Positions 11,790 through 21,938 of a stretch of 64,000 bases of DNA are shown one piece after another. Position numbers and translations under genes: made by a program. Origin of the DNA: Methylobacteriaceae bacterium. Its GTDB lineage: Bacteria > Pseudomonadota > Alphaproteobacteria > Rhizobiales > Beijerinckiaceae. The number at the start of each line of letters is the position of its first letter. Within the stretch, counting starts at the first letter, position 1. Location of the stretch: the NCBI GenBank assembly GCA_020638195.1, contig JACKJC010000001.1, forward strand, positions 547,001 through 611,000, read 5' to 3'. The notes beneath the pieces were generated by a model that had not been told where the DNA came from, did no database searches, and saw only the letters and a list, made by a program, of their open reading frames with translations.

Positions 11790-12575
11790 ATGAAGATCAA
11801 GGGCAGGATCGTCGTCGTCACCGGCGGCGCGGACGGTATCGGGAAGGGCCTGTGCGAGCGCTTTGCGCATGAGGGCGCGAAGAAAGTCATCGTGCTCGAC
11901 CGCAACGGCGCAGGCGCGAAGGCCACCGCCGAGGCCATCGGCGGCGTCGCCTACGAATGCGACGTCGCGAAGGAAGACCAGATCAAGAAGATCGTGGACG
12001 AGGTCGAGAAGACGGTCGGTCCGATCTCGATCTTCGTCTCCAACGCGGGCATCGGCGATTTCGGCGGCAGGCAGGACGACGCGACCTCGCAGCCGAACGA
12101 CCAGTGGCAGCGCGGTTGGGACGTCAACGTCATGGCCCATGTCTATGCCGCGCGCGCCTGCCTGCCCTACATGATCCCGCGCGGCGAGGGCTATTTCGTC
12201 AATACGGCGTCCGCGGCCGGCCTGCTCAACCAGATTGGCAACGCCTGCTACGGCGTAACGAAGCACGCCGCCGTCGGCTTTGCGGAGATTCTCGCCATCA
12301 CCCATCGCGACCAGGGCATTCGCGTCTCGGTTCTGTGCCCGCAGGCTGTCGATACGCCGCTGCTGCGCCGCGCTGGCGAAGGCTCGCAGAATGTCGACGG
12401 CGTACTGACGCCGGCGCAGGTCGCCGACGATGTCGTGCGCGCGATCGACGAGGAGAAGTTCGAAATCCTGCCGCATCCGCAGGTGCTCGGCTACATGCGC
12501 AAGAAGACGGAAGATTATTCGCGCTGGATCGGTGGCATGGCCAAGCTCCAGCGCGCCTTGTTCCAGAAGAAGTGA
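11790..12575 (+). CDS. SDR family NAD(P)-dependent oxidoreductase
   Basis: A 261-residue classical short-chain dehydrogenase. The cofactor motif is VTGGADGIGKG near the N-terminus; an acidic residue after strand 2 (VIVLDRNG) suggests NAD rather than NADP. NAG is seen in SNAGIGDF, the serine in NTASAAGL and the catalytic pair in CYGVTKHAA (YxxxK). The substrate is unknown; in this neighbourhood a hydroxyacyl-CoA or similar secondary alcohol is plausible. ATG 11790 has GGGAGG six bases upstream. The stop overlaps the GTG start of the transporter gene as GTGA, so the two form an operon. Confidence 0.9.
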   Translation: MKIKGRIVVVTGGADGIGKGLCERFAHEGAKKVIVLDRNGAGAKATAEAIGGVAYECDVAKEDQIKKIVDEVEKTVGPISIFVSNAGIGDFGGRQDDATSQPNDQWQRGWDVNVMAHVYAARACLPYMIPRGEGYFVNTASAAGLLNQIGNACYGVTKHAAVGFAEILAITHRDQGIRVSVLCPQAVDTPLLRRAGEGSQNVDGVLTPAQVADDVVRAIDEEKFEILPHPQVLGYMRKKTEDYSRWIGGMAKLQRALFQKK

Positions 12576-13795
12576 GTCCGGCGAGAAAACCGCGCTGGAC
12601 CGATCTCGACGAGCATCGCGCGTCTGTCGTCAGCGCGATCATGATCGCGATCGGTCCGCTCAGCCTCTCGCTCTACACGCCTGCGCTTCCGACACTGGTG
12701 ACGGCTTTCGGCACGACGCCGGCGGCCGTCAAGTTCAGCCTCACGGTCTATTTTCTCGGCTTCTGCCTCGCGCAATTGCTGTGCGGGCCGCTGTCCGACG
12801 CCTTCGGCCGCAGGCCGGTCGCGCTCGCCTTCTTCCTCATCTATTTCCTCGGCTCGATCGTCGATCTGCTCGCGCCGACCATCGAGATCTTGCAGGTCGG
12901 CCGTGCGCTGCAGGGCGTCGGCGCAGCGGCGGGCATTGCGACGTCGCGCGCGCTGGTGCGCGATCTCTTCGTCGGCCAGACGTCCGCCCGCATCATGAAC
13001 CGCATCGGCCTGTTCGTGGGCCTGGTGCCGGCGGTCTCGCCCGCAATCGGCGGCACGCTGCTGACGGTGGCGCATTGGCGTTCGATCTTCCTGCTCATGT
13101 TCGCCTACGCGATTGTCGTCGTCGTCATGGTCTGGATCTTCCTGCCCGAGACCAACAGCGCGCGGGATCGCGCCCACGCCCATCCCTTTCGTATCGTCGG
13201 CAATTATGGAAGGCTCATCCGCGATCGCCGATTCATGGGGCCGGCGACGCTCATGGCCTTCGTGCTGGGTGGCGTCTACACACTGCCCTCGCTCATGCCC
13301 TTCGTGCTGATCGACAAGCTCGGCCTGACCCCGCTGCAATATGCGGCGATCGTCCTCGTGCAGACCGGCGCGCTTCTCGTCGGCAATCTCTTTGTCGGTC
13401 GCTTGCTGCGGCGCGTCAGCGCTCGCGAACTGGTGCCGGTCGGCATCGTCATCATCGTCATTGCTGGCGCGGGCTTTGCGGCCGTACGGCTCTTCTCCGC
13501 GCCTCATGTCGCAACTTTCGTAATTCCCGGCGCGATCTGGTCGTTCGGCCTTCCCTTTGTCACGCCGGGCACGATGACATCGGCGCTCTCGCATTTCCCG
13601 CGCATTGCGGGCGCGGCCTCCTCGCTGATCGGCTTCATGCAGATGGGCGGCGGTTTCGTCGGCTCGGCGATCGGCGCCGCGGCTTTCGGCGACCCGATCG
13701 TCGCCGTCGACACACTGTTGCCGGCGATCTCCCTGCTCGCGGGCCTGTCCTATTTTCTGTTGGGCGCGCCCGCGCCGCCGGAAAAGGCGGAGTGA
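12572..13795 (+). CDS. Bcr/CflA family multidrug efflux MFS transporter
   Basis: A 407-residue major facilitator with about 12 hydrophobic segments. The first contains SLYTPALPTLVTAFGTT, and the loop 2-3 motif is GPLSDAFGRRPVAL. GRALQGVGAAAGIATSRALVRDL is the Bcr/CflA drug:H+ antiporter signature. Start GTG 12572 overlaps the SDR stop by four bases and gives the usual N-terminal length; the next ATG lies inside the first membrane segment. Export of a drug or a pathway intermediate is possible; coupling to the SDR favours something handled by this island, but that is inference. Confidence 0.9.
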   Translation: MSPARKPRWTDLDEHRASVVSAIMIAIGPLSLSLYTPALPTLVTAFGTTPAAVKFSLTVYFLGFCLAQLLCGPLSDAFGRRPVALAFFLIYFLGSIVDLLAPTIEILQVGRALQGVGAAAGIATSRALVRDLFVGQTSARIMNRIGLFVGLVPAVSPAIGGTLLTVAHWRSIFLLMFAYAIVVVVMVWIFLPETNSARDRAHAHPFRIVGNYGRLIRDRRFMGPATLMAFVLGGVYTLPSLMPFVLIDKLGLTPLQYAAIVLVQTGALLVGNLFVGRLLRRVSARELVPVGIVIIVIAGAGFAAVRLFSAPHVATFVIPGAIWSFGLPFVTPGTMTSALSHFPRIAGAASSLIGFMQMGGGFVGSAIGAAAFGDPIVAVDTLLPAISLLAGLSYFLLGAPAPPEKAE

Positions 13796-13909
13796 CGATG
13801 AGGGCTTCTCTCGGCCATTCGATCCTGCTACCTTTTTGTCCGACAATAATGCTGCAGCGCACATCAGCGCCGGCCGATGAATTGGCAAACCAAACGAAAG
13901 AGGAAGCCC
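13796..13909 (+). promoter_or_regulatory. Acyl-CoA dehydrogenase promoter region with second TTGTC-N2-ACAATAATG site
   Basis: This 114-base gap between the transporter and the dehydrogenase gene carries TTGTC (13836-13840), CG, then ACAATAATG (13843-13851). It is the same 16-base pattern as at 11697-11712. Here the core reads as the palindrome TTGTC-C-GACAA. It lies about 60 bases upstream of the chosen start, a normal position for an operator near a promoter. Confidence 0.5.
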
Positions 13910-15156
<1,247 letters not shown>

Positions 15157-15157
<1 letters not shown>

Positions 15158-16233
15158 TGGCGGGCGCGTCGGCTTCCACCGACGACGTCTTCGGTGGAAC
15201 AAAGCCGGTCGAGGAGCGCCATCGTTTCGACGAGGCGCGTCTCGCCGAATGGATGAAGGCAAACGTCAGCGGCTATGAAGGGCCGCTGACCGTTTCCCAG
15301 TTCAAGGGCGGGCAGTCGAACCCGAGCTTCCGGCTCGACACGCCCACGCACTCCTACGTCATGCGCCGCAAGCCGCTCGGCAAGCTCTTGCCGTCGGCGC
15401 ATGCGGTCGACCGCGAATTCAAGGTCATCTCCGCGCTACATCCGCAGGGTTTTCCGGTCGCGAAACCCTGGGCGCTTTGCGTCGACAACGATGTGCTGGG
15501 CTCGTTCTTCTACATCATGGACAATGTGGAGGGCCGCATCTTCTGGAACGGCACGCTGCCGCAGTCCTCTCCGGAAGAACGTCGCGCGATCTACGAGGCG
15601 GAAATCTCCACGCTCGCGCGTCTGCACAATTACGATCCGGATGCGATTGGCCTGTCGGATTTCGGCAAGCCCGGAAACTATTTCTCGCGCCAGATCGATC
15701 GTTGGACCAAGCAATACAAGGCGTCCGAGACGCGCCACATCGAGGTCGTCGAGAAGTTGATCGAATGGCTGCCGCGCACCGTGCCTACGCAGGAGCGAGT
15801 CTCGGTCGTCCACGGCGACTATCGCATCGACAACATGATCTTCATGTCGAACGAGCCGCGTGTCGCGGCTGTGCTCGACTGGGAATTGTCGACGCTCGGC
15901 GATCCTCTTGCCGACTTCACCTACTTCCTGTCGCACTGGGTCATGCCGCCGGAAGGCCGCAGCGGGCTTTCGGGTCTCGATCTGAAGTCGCTGGGAATCC
16001 CGTCGATGGAAGAGGCGGTCGCGTTCTACTGCAAGATCACCAAACGCGACGGCCTGCCGCAACTCGATTGGTACTTCTCCTACAACATGTTCCGGCTCGC
16101 CTGCATCACGCAAGGCATCGCCGGCCGCGTCCGCGACGGCACGGCCTCGAGCGCCCGCGCGATGGAAGCGGGCTCGCGCACCGAGCCGCTCGCGAACATG
16201 GCGTGGCATTTCGCGCAGAGAGCGGGGGCGTAA
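15157..16233 (+). CDS. Phosphotransferase family protein (aminoglycoside-phosphotransferase fold, ACAD10/11 kinase-domain-like)
   Basis: A 358-residue kinase-like protein with the APH fold. The ATP-binding N-lobe begins at VSQFKGGQSNPSFRL. The catalytic loop is VVHGDYRIDNMIF (HGDxxxxN) and the metal-binding motif AVLDWELSTLGDPLADF stands where kinases have DFG. In mammals this domain is fused to an acyl-CoA dehydrogenase (ACAD10/11), and in Pseudomonas LvaA it phosphorylates 4-hydroxyacyl-CoA during levulinate use. Here it is a separate gene starting inside the dehydrogenase stop codon. Antibiotic resistance is unlikely given this context. The substrate is inferred. Confidence 0.9.
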
Positions 16234-16242
16234 AGCCCCCGC
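16222..16242 (+). terminator. Hairpin at the end of the phosphotransferase gene
   Basis: GCGGGGGC, GTAAA, GCCCCCGC form an eight-base-pair GC stem that includes the TAA stop codon in the loop. There is no T-tract, so it may be a weak terminator or an mRNA 3'-end stabiliser rather than a classical intrinsic terminator. Confidence 0.45.
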
Positions 16243-16259
16243 GCCGGCGCCGACAAAGG

Positions 16260-16348
16260 CCGTCATTGCGAGCGTAGCGAAGCAATCCATCCCCGATGAC
16301 AAGCCGCAGAGATGGATTGCTTCGTCGCTTCGCTCCTCGCAATGACGG
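16260..16348. repeat. Intergenic inverted repeat of rhizobial CATTGCGAG type
   Basis: Two arms, CGTCATTGCGAGCG... GCAATCCATC (16261-16291) and GATGGATTGC ... CTCGCAATGACG (16311-16347), form a long imperfect hairpin around a roughly 20-base loop. Similar mosaic palindromes are scattered between genes in many Rhizobiales; that link is from general knowledge. The copy sits between the phosphotransferase and the next SDR gene. A folded transcript here could separate expression of the two halves of the operon. Confidence 0.8.
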
Positions 16349-16383
16349 GTAGACAGCAGAGCAAGAAATAGAGGAATCGCCGC

Positions 16384-17148
16384 ATGGAACTGTTCGATCT
16401 CACCGGCAAGACCGCCATTATCACCGGTTCTTCTCGCGGCATCGGCAAGGCGATTGCCGAGCGCATGGCCGAGCATGGCGCGCGCGTCGTCATTTCCTCG
16501 CGCAAGGCCGCGCCCTGCAACGAGGTGGCGAAGGAGATCAATGCGAAATACGGCGAAGGCCGCGCCATCGCGATTCCCGCCAACATCTCTTCGAAGGAAG
16601 AACTTCAGCGCCTGGTCGATGAAACCAAGAAGGCGTTCGGCGACATCCACATCCTAGTCTGCAACGCCGCAGCCAATCCCTACTATGGACCGCTCGCGCA
16701 GATTTCGGACGACGCCTTCCGCAAGATTCTCGAAAACAACATCATCGCCAACAATTGGCTGATCTCGATGGTGGTCCCCGAGATGCGAGCGCGCAAGGAC
16801 GGATCGATCATGATCGTCTCCTCCATCGGCGGCCTGCGCGGCTCGCCAGTCATCGGCGCCTATTGCATCTCCAAGGCGGCCGACATGCAGCTCGCGCGCA
16901 ACCTCGCGGTCGAATATGGCCCGGACAATGTACGTGTAAACTGCATCGCGCCGGGCCTCATCAAGACCGATTTCGCCAAGGCTCTGTGGGACGATCCAGA
17001 GACGCTGAAGCGCTCTACCTCGGGCGCCGCGCTCAAGCGCATTGGCGATCCAGACGAGATCGCGGGCTGCGCCGTTTTTCTGGCGGGCAAGGCGGGCGCT
17101 TTCGTCACCGGTCAGAACTTTGTGGTTGATGGCGGGGCGACCATCTGA
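16384..17148 (+). CDS. SDR family oxidoreductase
   Basis: A 254-residue classical SDR. The cofactor motif is ITGSSRGIGKAIAERMA, followed by SSRK after strand 2, which suggests NADP(H). NAAANPYYG, VSSIGG and GAYCISKAA (YxxxK) complete the catalytic set. The C-terminal NFVVDGGATI is the usual SDR ending. It resembles the 3-hydroxyacyl/carbonyl reductase group. In the levulinate operon of Pseudomonas an SDR (LvaD) follows the dehydrogenase and kinase, and the same order is seen here, so oxidation of a 3-hydroxyacyl-CoA is a reasonable guess. The next gene is 23 bases downstream. Confidence 0.9.
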   Translation: MELFDLTGKTAIITGSSRGIGKAIAERMAEHGARVVISSRKAAPCNEVAKEINAKYGEGRAIAIPANISSKEELQRLVDETKKAFGDIHILVCNAAANPYYGPLAQISDDAFRKILENNIIANNWLISMVVPEMRARKDGSIMIVSSIGGLRGSPVIGAYCISKAADMQLARNLAVEYGPDNVRVNCIAPGLIKTDFAKALWDDPETLKRSTSGAALKRIGDPDEIAGCAVFLAGKAGAFVTGQNFVVDGGATI

Positions 17149-17171
17149 GGCAAATATCCGAGGTCTTGGTT

Positions 17172-18899
17172 ATGACGCAGGAGCTTCCCGCAGGCTGGCC
17201 CGCCATCCCGCTGGCGCGCGCGCATGAATTGCTGACCGCGCCCGGCGCGCCGTTCGAAATGTCGGAAGTCGTCATTCGCGGCCACAGGACCCGCGTGTGG
17301 AAGAATGCGCCGCCGACGCTGCGCGATGTCTTCATCGCGGGCCGCACATTCGGCGAGCGCATCTTCCTCGTGCACGAGGACGAGCGCGTCAGCTTCGAGA
17401 CTTTCGCGCGCGCCTCGATTGCGCTCGCGCATTGGCTTCAGGCGCAAGGCGTGGGCAAGGGCGACCGTGTCGCCATCGTCATGCGCAACCTGCCCGAATG
17501 GCCGGTGTCGTTCTTTGCGTCGCTGCTGATAGGCGCCATTGCGACGCCGCTCAACGGCTGGTGGTCGGGCGAAGAGCTCCTATACGGCTTGCAGGATTCC
17601 GGCGCGAGGATTTTGATCGCCGACGCCGAGCGCTACGCCCGCATCGGCGAGCATGTCGCCGAATGCCCGGCCGTCGAACGCGTCGTCGTCACGCGCGTGG
17701 ACAAGGCCCTGCCGGAAGTCATCGCATTCGAATCTATCATTGGCGGGCCGAACGATTGGGCCGCGCTGCCCGATGCGCCATTGCCCGATGTCGCGCTCGA
17801 GGCAGACGACGACGCCTCGATTCTCTACACCTCCGGCACGACAGGTAATTCCAAGGGCGCCATCCAGACGCATCGCAATTCGACCTGCGCCATCCTCGCC
17901 GCACAATTCGCGGCGGCGCGGAACTTCATCCGACGCGGCGAAGCGATCCCTGCGCCGGATCCGAATATCCAGCGCGCGCTTTTACTGGCGATTCCTTTCT
18001 TCCATACGACGGGCGCGCATGCGGTGCTCTGCCCGGCGCTCGCGACCGGGGCCAAGATTGTGATGATGCGCCGCTTCGAAGCGGTGCGCGCGATGCAATT
18101 GATCGAGCGCGAACGCGTGACGACGGCCGGCGGCGTGCCGACCATCGCCTGGCAGATCATCGAACATCCCGACCGCGAGAAATACGATCTCTCGTCTTTG
18201 GAAGTCGTCTCATATGGCGGCGCGCCGGCCTCGTCGGAACTCGTGCGCCGCATCGTCGAGGTCTTTCCGAAATCCGCGCCCGGCATTGGCTGGGGCATGA
18301 CGGAAACGACCTCGACCTTCACCTCCAACAGCGCCGAGGACTACCGCAATCGGCCCGAGAGCGCCGGACCCTGCATTCCCGTCTGCGACATGAAGATCGT
18401 GAACGACGACGGCGTCGACCTGCCCGCGAACGCGACTGGCGAACTCTGGGTGCGCGGCCCCGATGTCGTGCGCGGCTACTGGAACAAGCCGGAGGCGACC
18501 GCCAAGGCTTTCGATGGCGAGTGGCTTAAGACCGGCGATCTGGCGCGGATCGACGAGGAAGGCTTTCTCTATATCGTTGACCGCAAGAAGGACATGCTGA
18601 TCCGCGGCGGCGAGAACATCTACTGCATCGAGGTCGAAGAAGTCCTCTACCGCCATCCTGCCGTCATGGACGCTGGCGTGATCGGCCTGCCGCATCGTAC
18701 GCTCGGCGAGGAGCCTGCGGCCGTCGTGACGCTGAAAGCCGGCATGAGCGCGACCGAAGAGGAACTGCGCGCTTTCGTCTGCGAGCATCTGGCTGCCTTC
18801 AAGGCGCCGGTGCGCATCGCCTTCTCCGACAAGCCCCTGCCGCGCAATGCGCCTGGCAAGATCATGAAGCCGCAATTGCGCGCCTTCTTCGAACAATGA
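17172..18899 (+). CDS. AMP-dependent acyl-CoA synthetase
   Basis: A 575-residue ANL-superfamily ligase that activates a carboxylic acid to its CoA thioester through an acyl-AMP. The P-loop is ILYTSGTTGNSKGAIQTHRN; GWGMTETTST is the adenine-binding core motif. TGDLARIDEEGFLYIVDRKK is the hinge region, with RGGENIYCIEVEEVL after it. The catalytic lysine is in PRNAPGKIMKPQLR near the end. Start ATG 17172 has GAGG eight bases upstream; a TTG two codons earlier is possible. As the last gene of the SDR-ligase pair it probably supplies the CoA ester that the dehydrogenase module oxidises. The acid is unknown. Confidence 0.92.
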   Translation: MTQELPAGWPAIPLARAHELLTAPGAPFEMSEVVIRGHRTRVWKNAPPTLRDVFIAGRTFGERIFLVHEDERVSFETFARASIALAHWLQAQGVGKGDRVAIVMRNLPEWPVSFFASLLIGAIATPLNGWWSGEELLYGLQDSGARILIADAERYARIGEHVAECPAVERVVVTRVDKALPEVIAFESIIGGPNDWAALPDAPLPDVALEADDDASILYTSGTTGNSKGAIQTHRNSTCAILAAQFAAARNFIRRGEAIPAPDPNIQRALLLAIPFFHTTGAHAVLCPALATGAKIVMMRRFEAVRAMQLIERERVTTAGGVPTIAWQIIEHPDREKYDLSSLEVVSYGGAPASSELVRRIVEVFPKSAPGIGWGMTETTSTFTSNSAEDYRNRPESAGPCIPVCDMKIVNDDGVDLPANATGELWVRGPDVVRGYWNKPEATAKAFDGEWLKTGDLARIDEEGFLYIVDRKKDMLIRGGENIYCIEVEEVLYRHPAVMDAGVIGLPHRTLGEEPAAVVTLKAGMSATEEELRAFVCEHLAAFKAPVRIAFSDKPLPRNAPGKIMKPQLRAFFEQ

Positions 18900-18926
18900 A
18901 AAAAAGCGGGCGTCGCCGCCCGCTTC
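18900..18926 (-). terminator. Intrinsic terminator of the LTXXQ gene, also flanking the acyl-CoA synthetase
   Basis: AGCGGGCG, TCG, CCGCCCGCT forms a strong stem. On the minus strand it is followed by seven T residues, so it ends transcription of the LTXXQ gene. It lies directly after the synthetase stop codon, where it may also slow plus-strand transcription. Confidence 0.75.
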
Positions 18927-18949
18927 TCGCTTGTCCCGGAAGAGCGGTC

Positions 18950-19648
18950 TCAGCCGCGGTCGTCGCCGCGACCCCAGCCCCAGCGCATGCCGTGGCCGTG
19001 CATCCAGCCGCCGCCGTGGCCGCGTTTGCCGGACCGCATCAAGGCCGGCAAACGATCCTTCTGTTCGGTTGTCAGCGTCGCGTAGAGCGGACCCGCGGCG
19101 TCGGCGAGCTTCTTCAACGCCTCGCCGCGCGAAATCTGCCATTCGGCGCGCCGCTTCATGCCTTCGATCGGGTCTTTCGGCCGTTCTCCGCGCGCCTTTT
19201 CGAACCGCTCGCTCATGCCCTTCGCCATGTCGCGCACGGCGCTCTCGACCGGCGGCCACAGCTTCTCCTGGTCGGCCGTCAGGCCGAGGCCGGCATGGAT
19301 CGCCGCGATGCGCGCATTGAGGAAGGCGGCGCGATCCTCCTTGGAGAACTGGCGGTGTCGACGCCAGCCCGGGCCCATGTCGTCGCCGGGCCCCATGCCG
19401 CCCTCGCGACCCATTCCCCAGCGCCGGCCGGCCCAGCCGCGATCATCGTCGTCGCCGCCCATGCCCCAGCGGCCCATGCCCCGGCCTTCGCCTGGTCCCC
19501 AACCCGGTCCGCGCGGGCCGGATTCGGAAGCGCCGGGCGGCGTCTGAGGGTTAGCGGGCGCCTGCGTCTGAGCATTGGCGATGGCGAAAGCGCCCGCGGC
19601 GCCGAGCGTCGCGACCAGCGCGACAGCGGTAGGCTTGATCAGTTTCAT
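18950..19648 (-). CDS. Periplasmic LTXXQ-motif (Spy/CpxP-like) protein
   Basis: A 232-residue secreted protein. The N-terminal signal peptide (AVALVATLGAAGAFAIANAQ) ends in an AxA-type cleavage site. A Gly/Trp/Met-rich low-complexity stretch (about residues 45-95) follows. A helical LTXXQ domain then has LGLTADQEKLWPPVESA and a second copy, TLTTEQKDRLPAL. Spy/CpxP relatives are periplasmic chaperones or stress/metal sensors. The Gly-rich insert and the His/Gly-rich tail (HGHGMRWGWG) are unusual for Spy and could bind metal; that is a guess. The gene is alone on its strand between the synthetase and fabI. Confidence 0.8.
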   Translation of the reverse strand: MKLIKPTAVALVATLGAAGAFAIANAQTQAPANPQTPPGASESGPRGPGWGPGEGRGMGRWGMGGDDDDRGWAGRRWGMGREGGMGPGDDMGPGWRRHRQFSKEDRAAFLNARIAAIHAGLGLTADQEKLWPPVESAVRDMAKGMSERFEKARGERPKDPIEGMKRRAEWQISRGEALKKLADAAGPLYATLTTEQKDRLPALMRSGKRGHGGGWMHGHGMRWGWGRGDDRG

Positions 19649-19809
19649 GTGGCGTCTCCTGCGCCCGAAGTGTCGATGCGCGCAGTAAGACGCGCGTTCC
19701 CGGCGCGTTCAACTTAAGGTTTGGCAATGTAGCCATCGGAACGAGGCAAACGCCCCGCGACCCCGCTTCAGGCAAGCGCCTGCGGCGTCATGTCGCGCGG
19801 GAAAACGGT

Positions 19810-20643
19810 TCAAACGTCCTCTTCCCCCGACATCGGCGCCTTCATGTCCTCGGGCCGAGGCATCGAGATGATGTTGTAGCCGGCGTCGATGTGATGGATC
19901 TCGCCGGTCACGCCTGCCGAGAGGTCGGACAAGAAATAGAGCGCCGATCCGCCGATCTCCTCGATCGACACCGACTTGCGCAGGGGCGAATGCGCGCGCT
20001 GGAACGAATACATCGCCCGCGCATCGGAGACGCCCGCGCCGGCAAGCGTTCGGACCGGTCCCGGCGACAGCGCGTTGACGCGAATGCCTTGCGGACCAAA
20101 ATCGTTCGCCAGATAGCGCATCGAGGCTTCGAGCGCCGCCTTGGCGACGCCCATCACATTGTAGTTCGGCATCACCCGCGTCGAGCCGCCATAGGTCAGC
20201 GTGATCATCGAGCCGCCGTTCGGCATCAGCTCGGCCGCGCGCTTCGCGACCTCCGTGAAGGAGAAGCAGGAGATCACCATCGTGCGCGAAAAATTCTCGC
20301 GCGTCGTATCGGCGTAACGCCCCTTGAGTTCGCGTTTGTCGGTGAAACCGATCGCGTGAACGATGAAATCGATCGTTCCCCAGCGGTCCTTCATTGCCGC
20401 GAAGACCGCGTCGACGGAAGCCAGATCCTCGACGTCGCACGGCAGGATGAAATCCGACCCCGCCTGCTTCGCGAGCGGCGCCACGCGCTTGCCGAGCGCG
20501 TCGCCCTGATATGTGAAGCAGAGTTCCGCGCCGTGGGCGGCGAGCGTCTGGGCGATGCCCCAGGCGATCGAATGCGAATTGGCGACGCCCATGATGAGGC
20601 CGCGACGGCCGTGCATCAGGCCCTTCGTTGCTTGCGCGTTCAT
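19810..20643 (-). CDS. fabI: Enoyl-[acyl-carrier-protein] reductase (NADH)
   Basis: A 277-residue FabI that reduces trans-2-enoyl-ACP in the last step of each fatty acid elongation cycle; it is the target class of triclosan. The divergent SDR cofactor motif GVANSHSIAWGIAQTL is FabI-type. The active site YNVMGVAKAALE has Y-x6-K spacing instead of the classical YxxxK. SPGPVRTLAGAGV is also diagnostic. Start ATG 20643 (MNAQATKG) is 13 bases from the fabB stop; longer frames start inside fabB. It is the third gene of fabA-fabB-fabI. Confidence 0.96.
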   Translation of the reverse strand: MNAQATKGLMHGRRGLIMGVANSHSIAWGIAQTLAAHGAELCFTYQGDALGKRVAPLAKQAGSDFILPCDVEDLASVDAVFAAMKDRWGTIDFIVHAIGFTDKRELKGRYADTTRENFSRTMVISCFSFTEVAKRAAELMPNGGSMITLTYGGSTRVMPNYNVMGVAKAALEASMRYLANDFGPQGIRVNALSPGPVRTLAGAGVSDARAMYSFQRAHSPLRKSVSIEEIGGSALYFLSDLSAGVTGEIHHIDAGYNIISMPRPEDMKAPMSGEEDV

Positions 20644-20656
20644 GTCGGGGCTCCGC

Positions 20657-21880
20657 TCAAGCATCGATGCGACTGAACACGAGGGACGCATTCGTGCCGC
20701 CGAAGCCGAACGAATTCGACAGCACCGTCGAGAGCTTCGCACTGTCGCGGCGCTGGCGCAGGATCGGCATGTCCGCGAAGGCCGGGTCGAGCTCCTGAAT
20801 GTTGGCGCTTTCGCAGATGAAATCGTTGTTGAGCATGAGCAGCGAATAGATCGCCTCGTGCACGCCGGTCGCGCCCTGTGAATGGCCGGTCAGCGACTTG
20901 GTCGCCGAGATCGGCGGGCACTTGTCGCCCGTGCCGAACACTTCGCGGATCGCTTCGATTTCCTTGACGTCGCCGACCGGAGTCGAGGTCGCGTGCGGAT
21001 TGATGTAGTCGATCGGGCCCTTCACGGTCGCGAGCGCCTTGCGCATGCAGCGGATTGCGCCTTCGCCAGAAGGCGCCACCATGTCGACGCCGTCGGACGA
21101 CGCGCCATAGCCAGTCAGTTCCGCGTAGATCTTCGCGCCGCGCGCCTTGGCGCGCTCGTATTCCTCGAGCACGAGAATGCCCGCGCCGCCGGCGATGACA
21201 AAACCGTCGCGATTGACGTCATAGGCGCGCGAGGCGGTCGCTGGCTTGTCGTTGTAGGACGACGACATCGCGCCCATAGCGTCGAACAGGACCGACAACG
21301 TCCAGTCGAGCTCCTCGCAGCCGCCCGCGAAGACGACGTCCTGTTTGCCCCACTGGATGAGTTCGGCGGCGTTGCCGATGCAATGGCTCGACGTGGAGCA
21401 CGCGGAAGAAATCGAATAGCTCGTCCCGCGAATCTTGAACCAGGTGGAGAGCGTCGCCGACGCGGTCGAGCACATGGCCTTGGGAACGACGAAGGGGCCG
21501 ACTTTCTTGGGGCCCTTCGAACGCGTAGTGTCTGCAGCCTCGACCTGCGAGCGCGTCGACGGACCGCCCGAGCCGACGATAAGCCCCGTGCGCTCGTTGG
21601 AAATGTCGCCGGCCTCGAGGCCGGAATCTGCGATCGCCTGTTCCATCGCGACATGCGCCCAGGCCGTGCCGCCGCCGTGAAAGCGCATGGCGCGACGATC
21701 GACGATTTCTTCAGGCTTGCAGGTCGGCGCGCCGTGGATCTGCGAGCGGAAGCCGAGCTTGGCGTATTCCTCGGCGAAGACGACGCCGGAGCGGGCCTCG
21801 CGCAGCGAGGTCAACACTTCACCGGCGTTGTTGCCGATCGAGGACACGATGCCCATGCCGGTCACGACGACGCGTCTCAT
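20657..21880 (-). CDS. fabB: 3-oxoacyl-[acyl-carrier-protein] synthase I
   Basis: A 407-residue beta-ketoacyl-ACP synthase that elongates acyl chains, including the cis-3-decenoyl chain made by FabA. The nucleophile cysteine is in ISSACSTSSHCIGNA and the two catalytic histidines are in NPHATSTPVGD and LTGHSQGATGVHE. The C-terminal SNSFGFGGTNASLVF is the family signature. FabB rather than FabF is assigned from the fabA partner and from the STSTPVGD-type loop. It starts 58 bases after fabA and belongs to the unsaturated fatty acid operon. Confidence 0.96.
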   Translation of the reverse strand: MRRVVVTGMGIVSSIGNNAGEVLTSLREARSGVVFAEEYAKLGFRSQIHGAPTCKPEEIVDRRAMRFHGGGTAWAHVAMEQAIADSGLEAGDISNERTGLIVGSGGPSTRSQVEAADTTRSKGPKKVGPFVVPKAMCSTASATLSTWFKIRGTSYSISSACSTSSHCIGNAAELIQWGKQDVVFAGGCEELDWTLSVLFDAMGAMSSSYNDKPATASRAYDVNRDGFVIAGGAGILVLEEYERAKARGAKIYAELTGYGASSDGVDMVAPSGEGAIRCMRKALATVKGPIDYINPHATSTPVGDVKEIEAIREVFGTGDKCPPISATKSLTGHSQGATGVHEAIYSLLMLNNDFICESANIQELDPAFADMPILRQRRDSAKLSTVLSNSFGFGGTNASLVFSRIDA

Positions 21881-21938
21881 GATTTTCTCCCTCGAGCCCG
21901 CAGCGTGCGATCGCCCGGGCGTTTGTCGGCCGCGCAGT

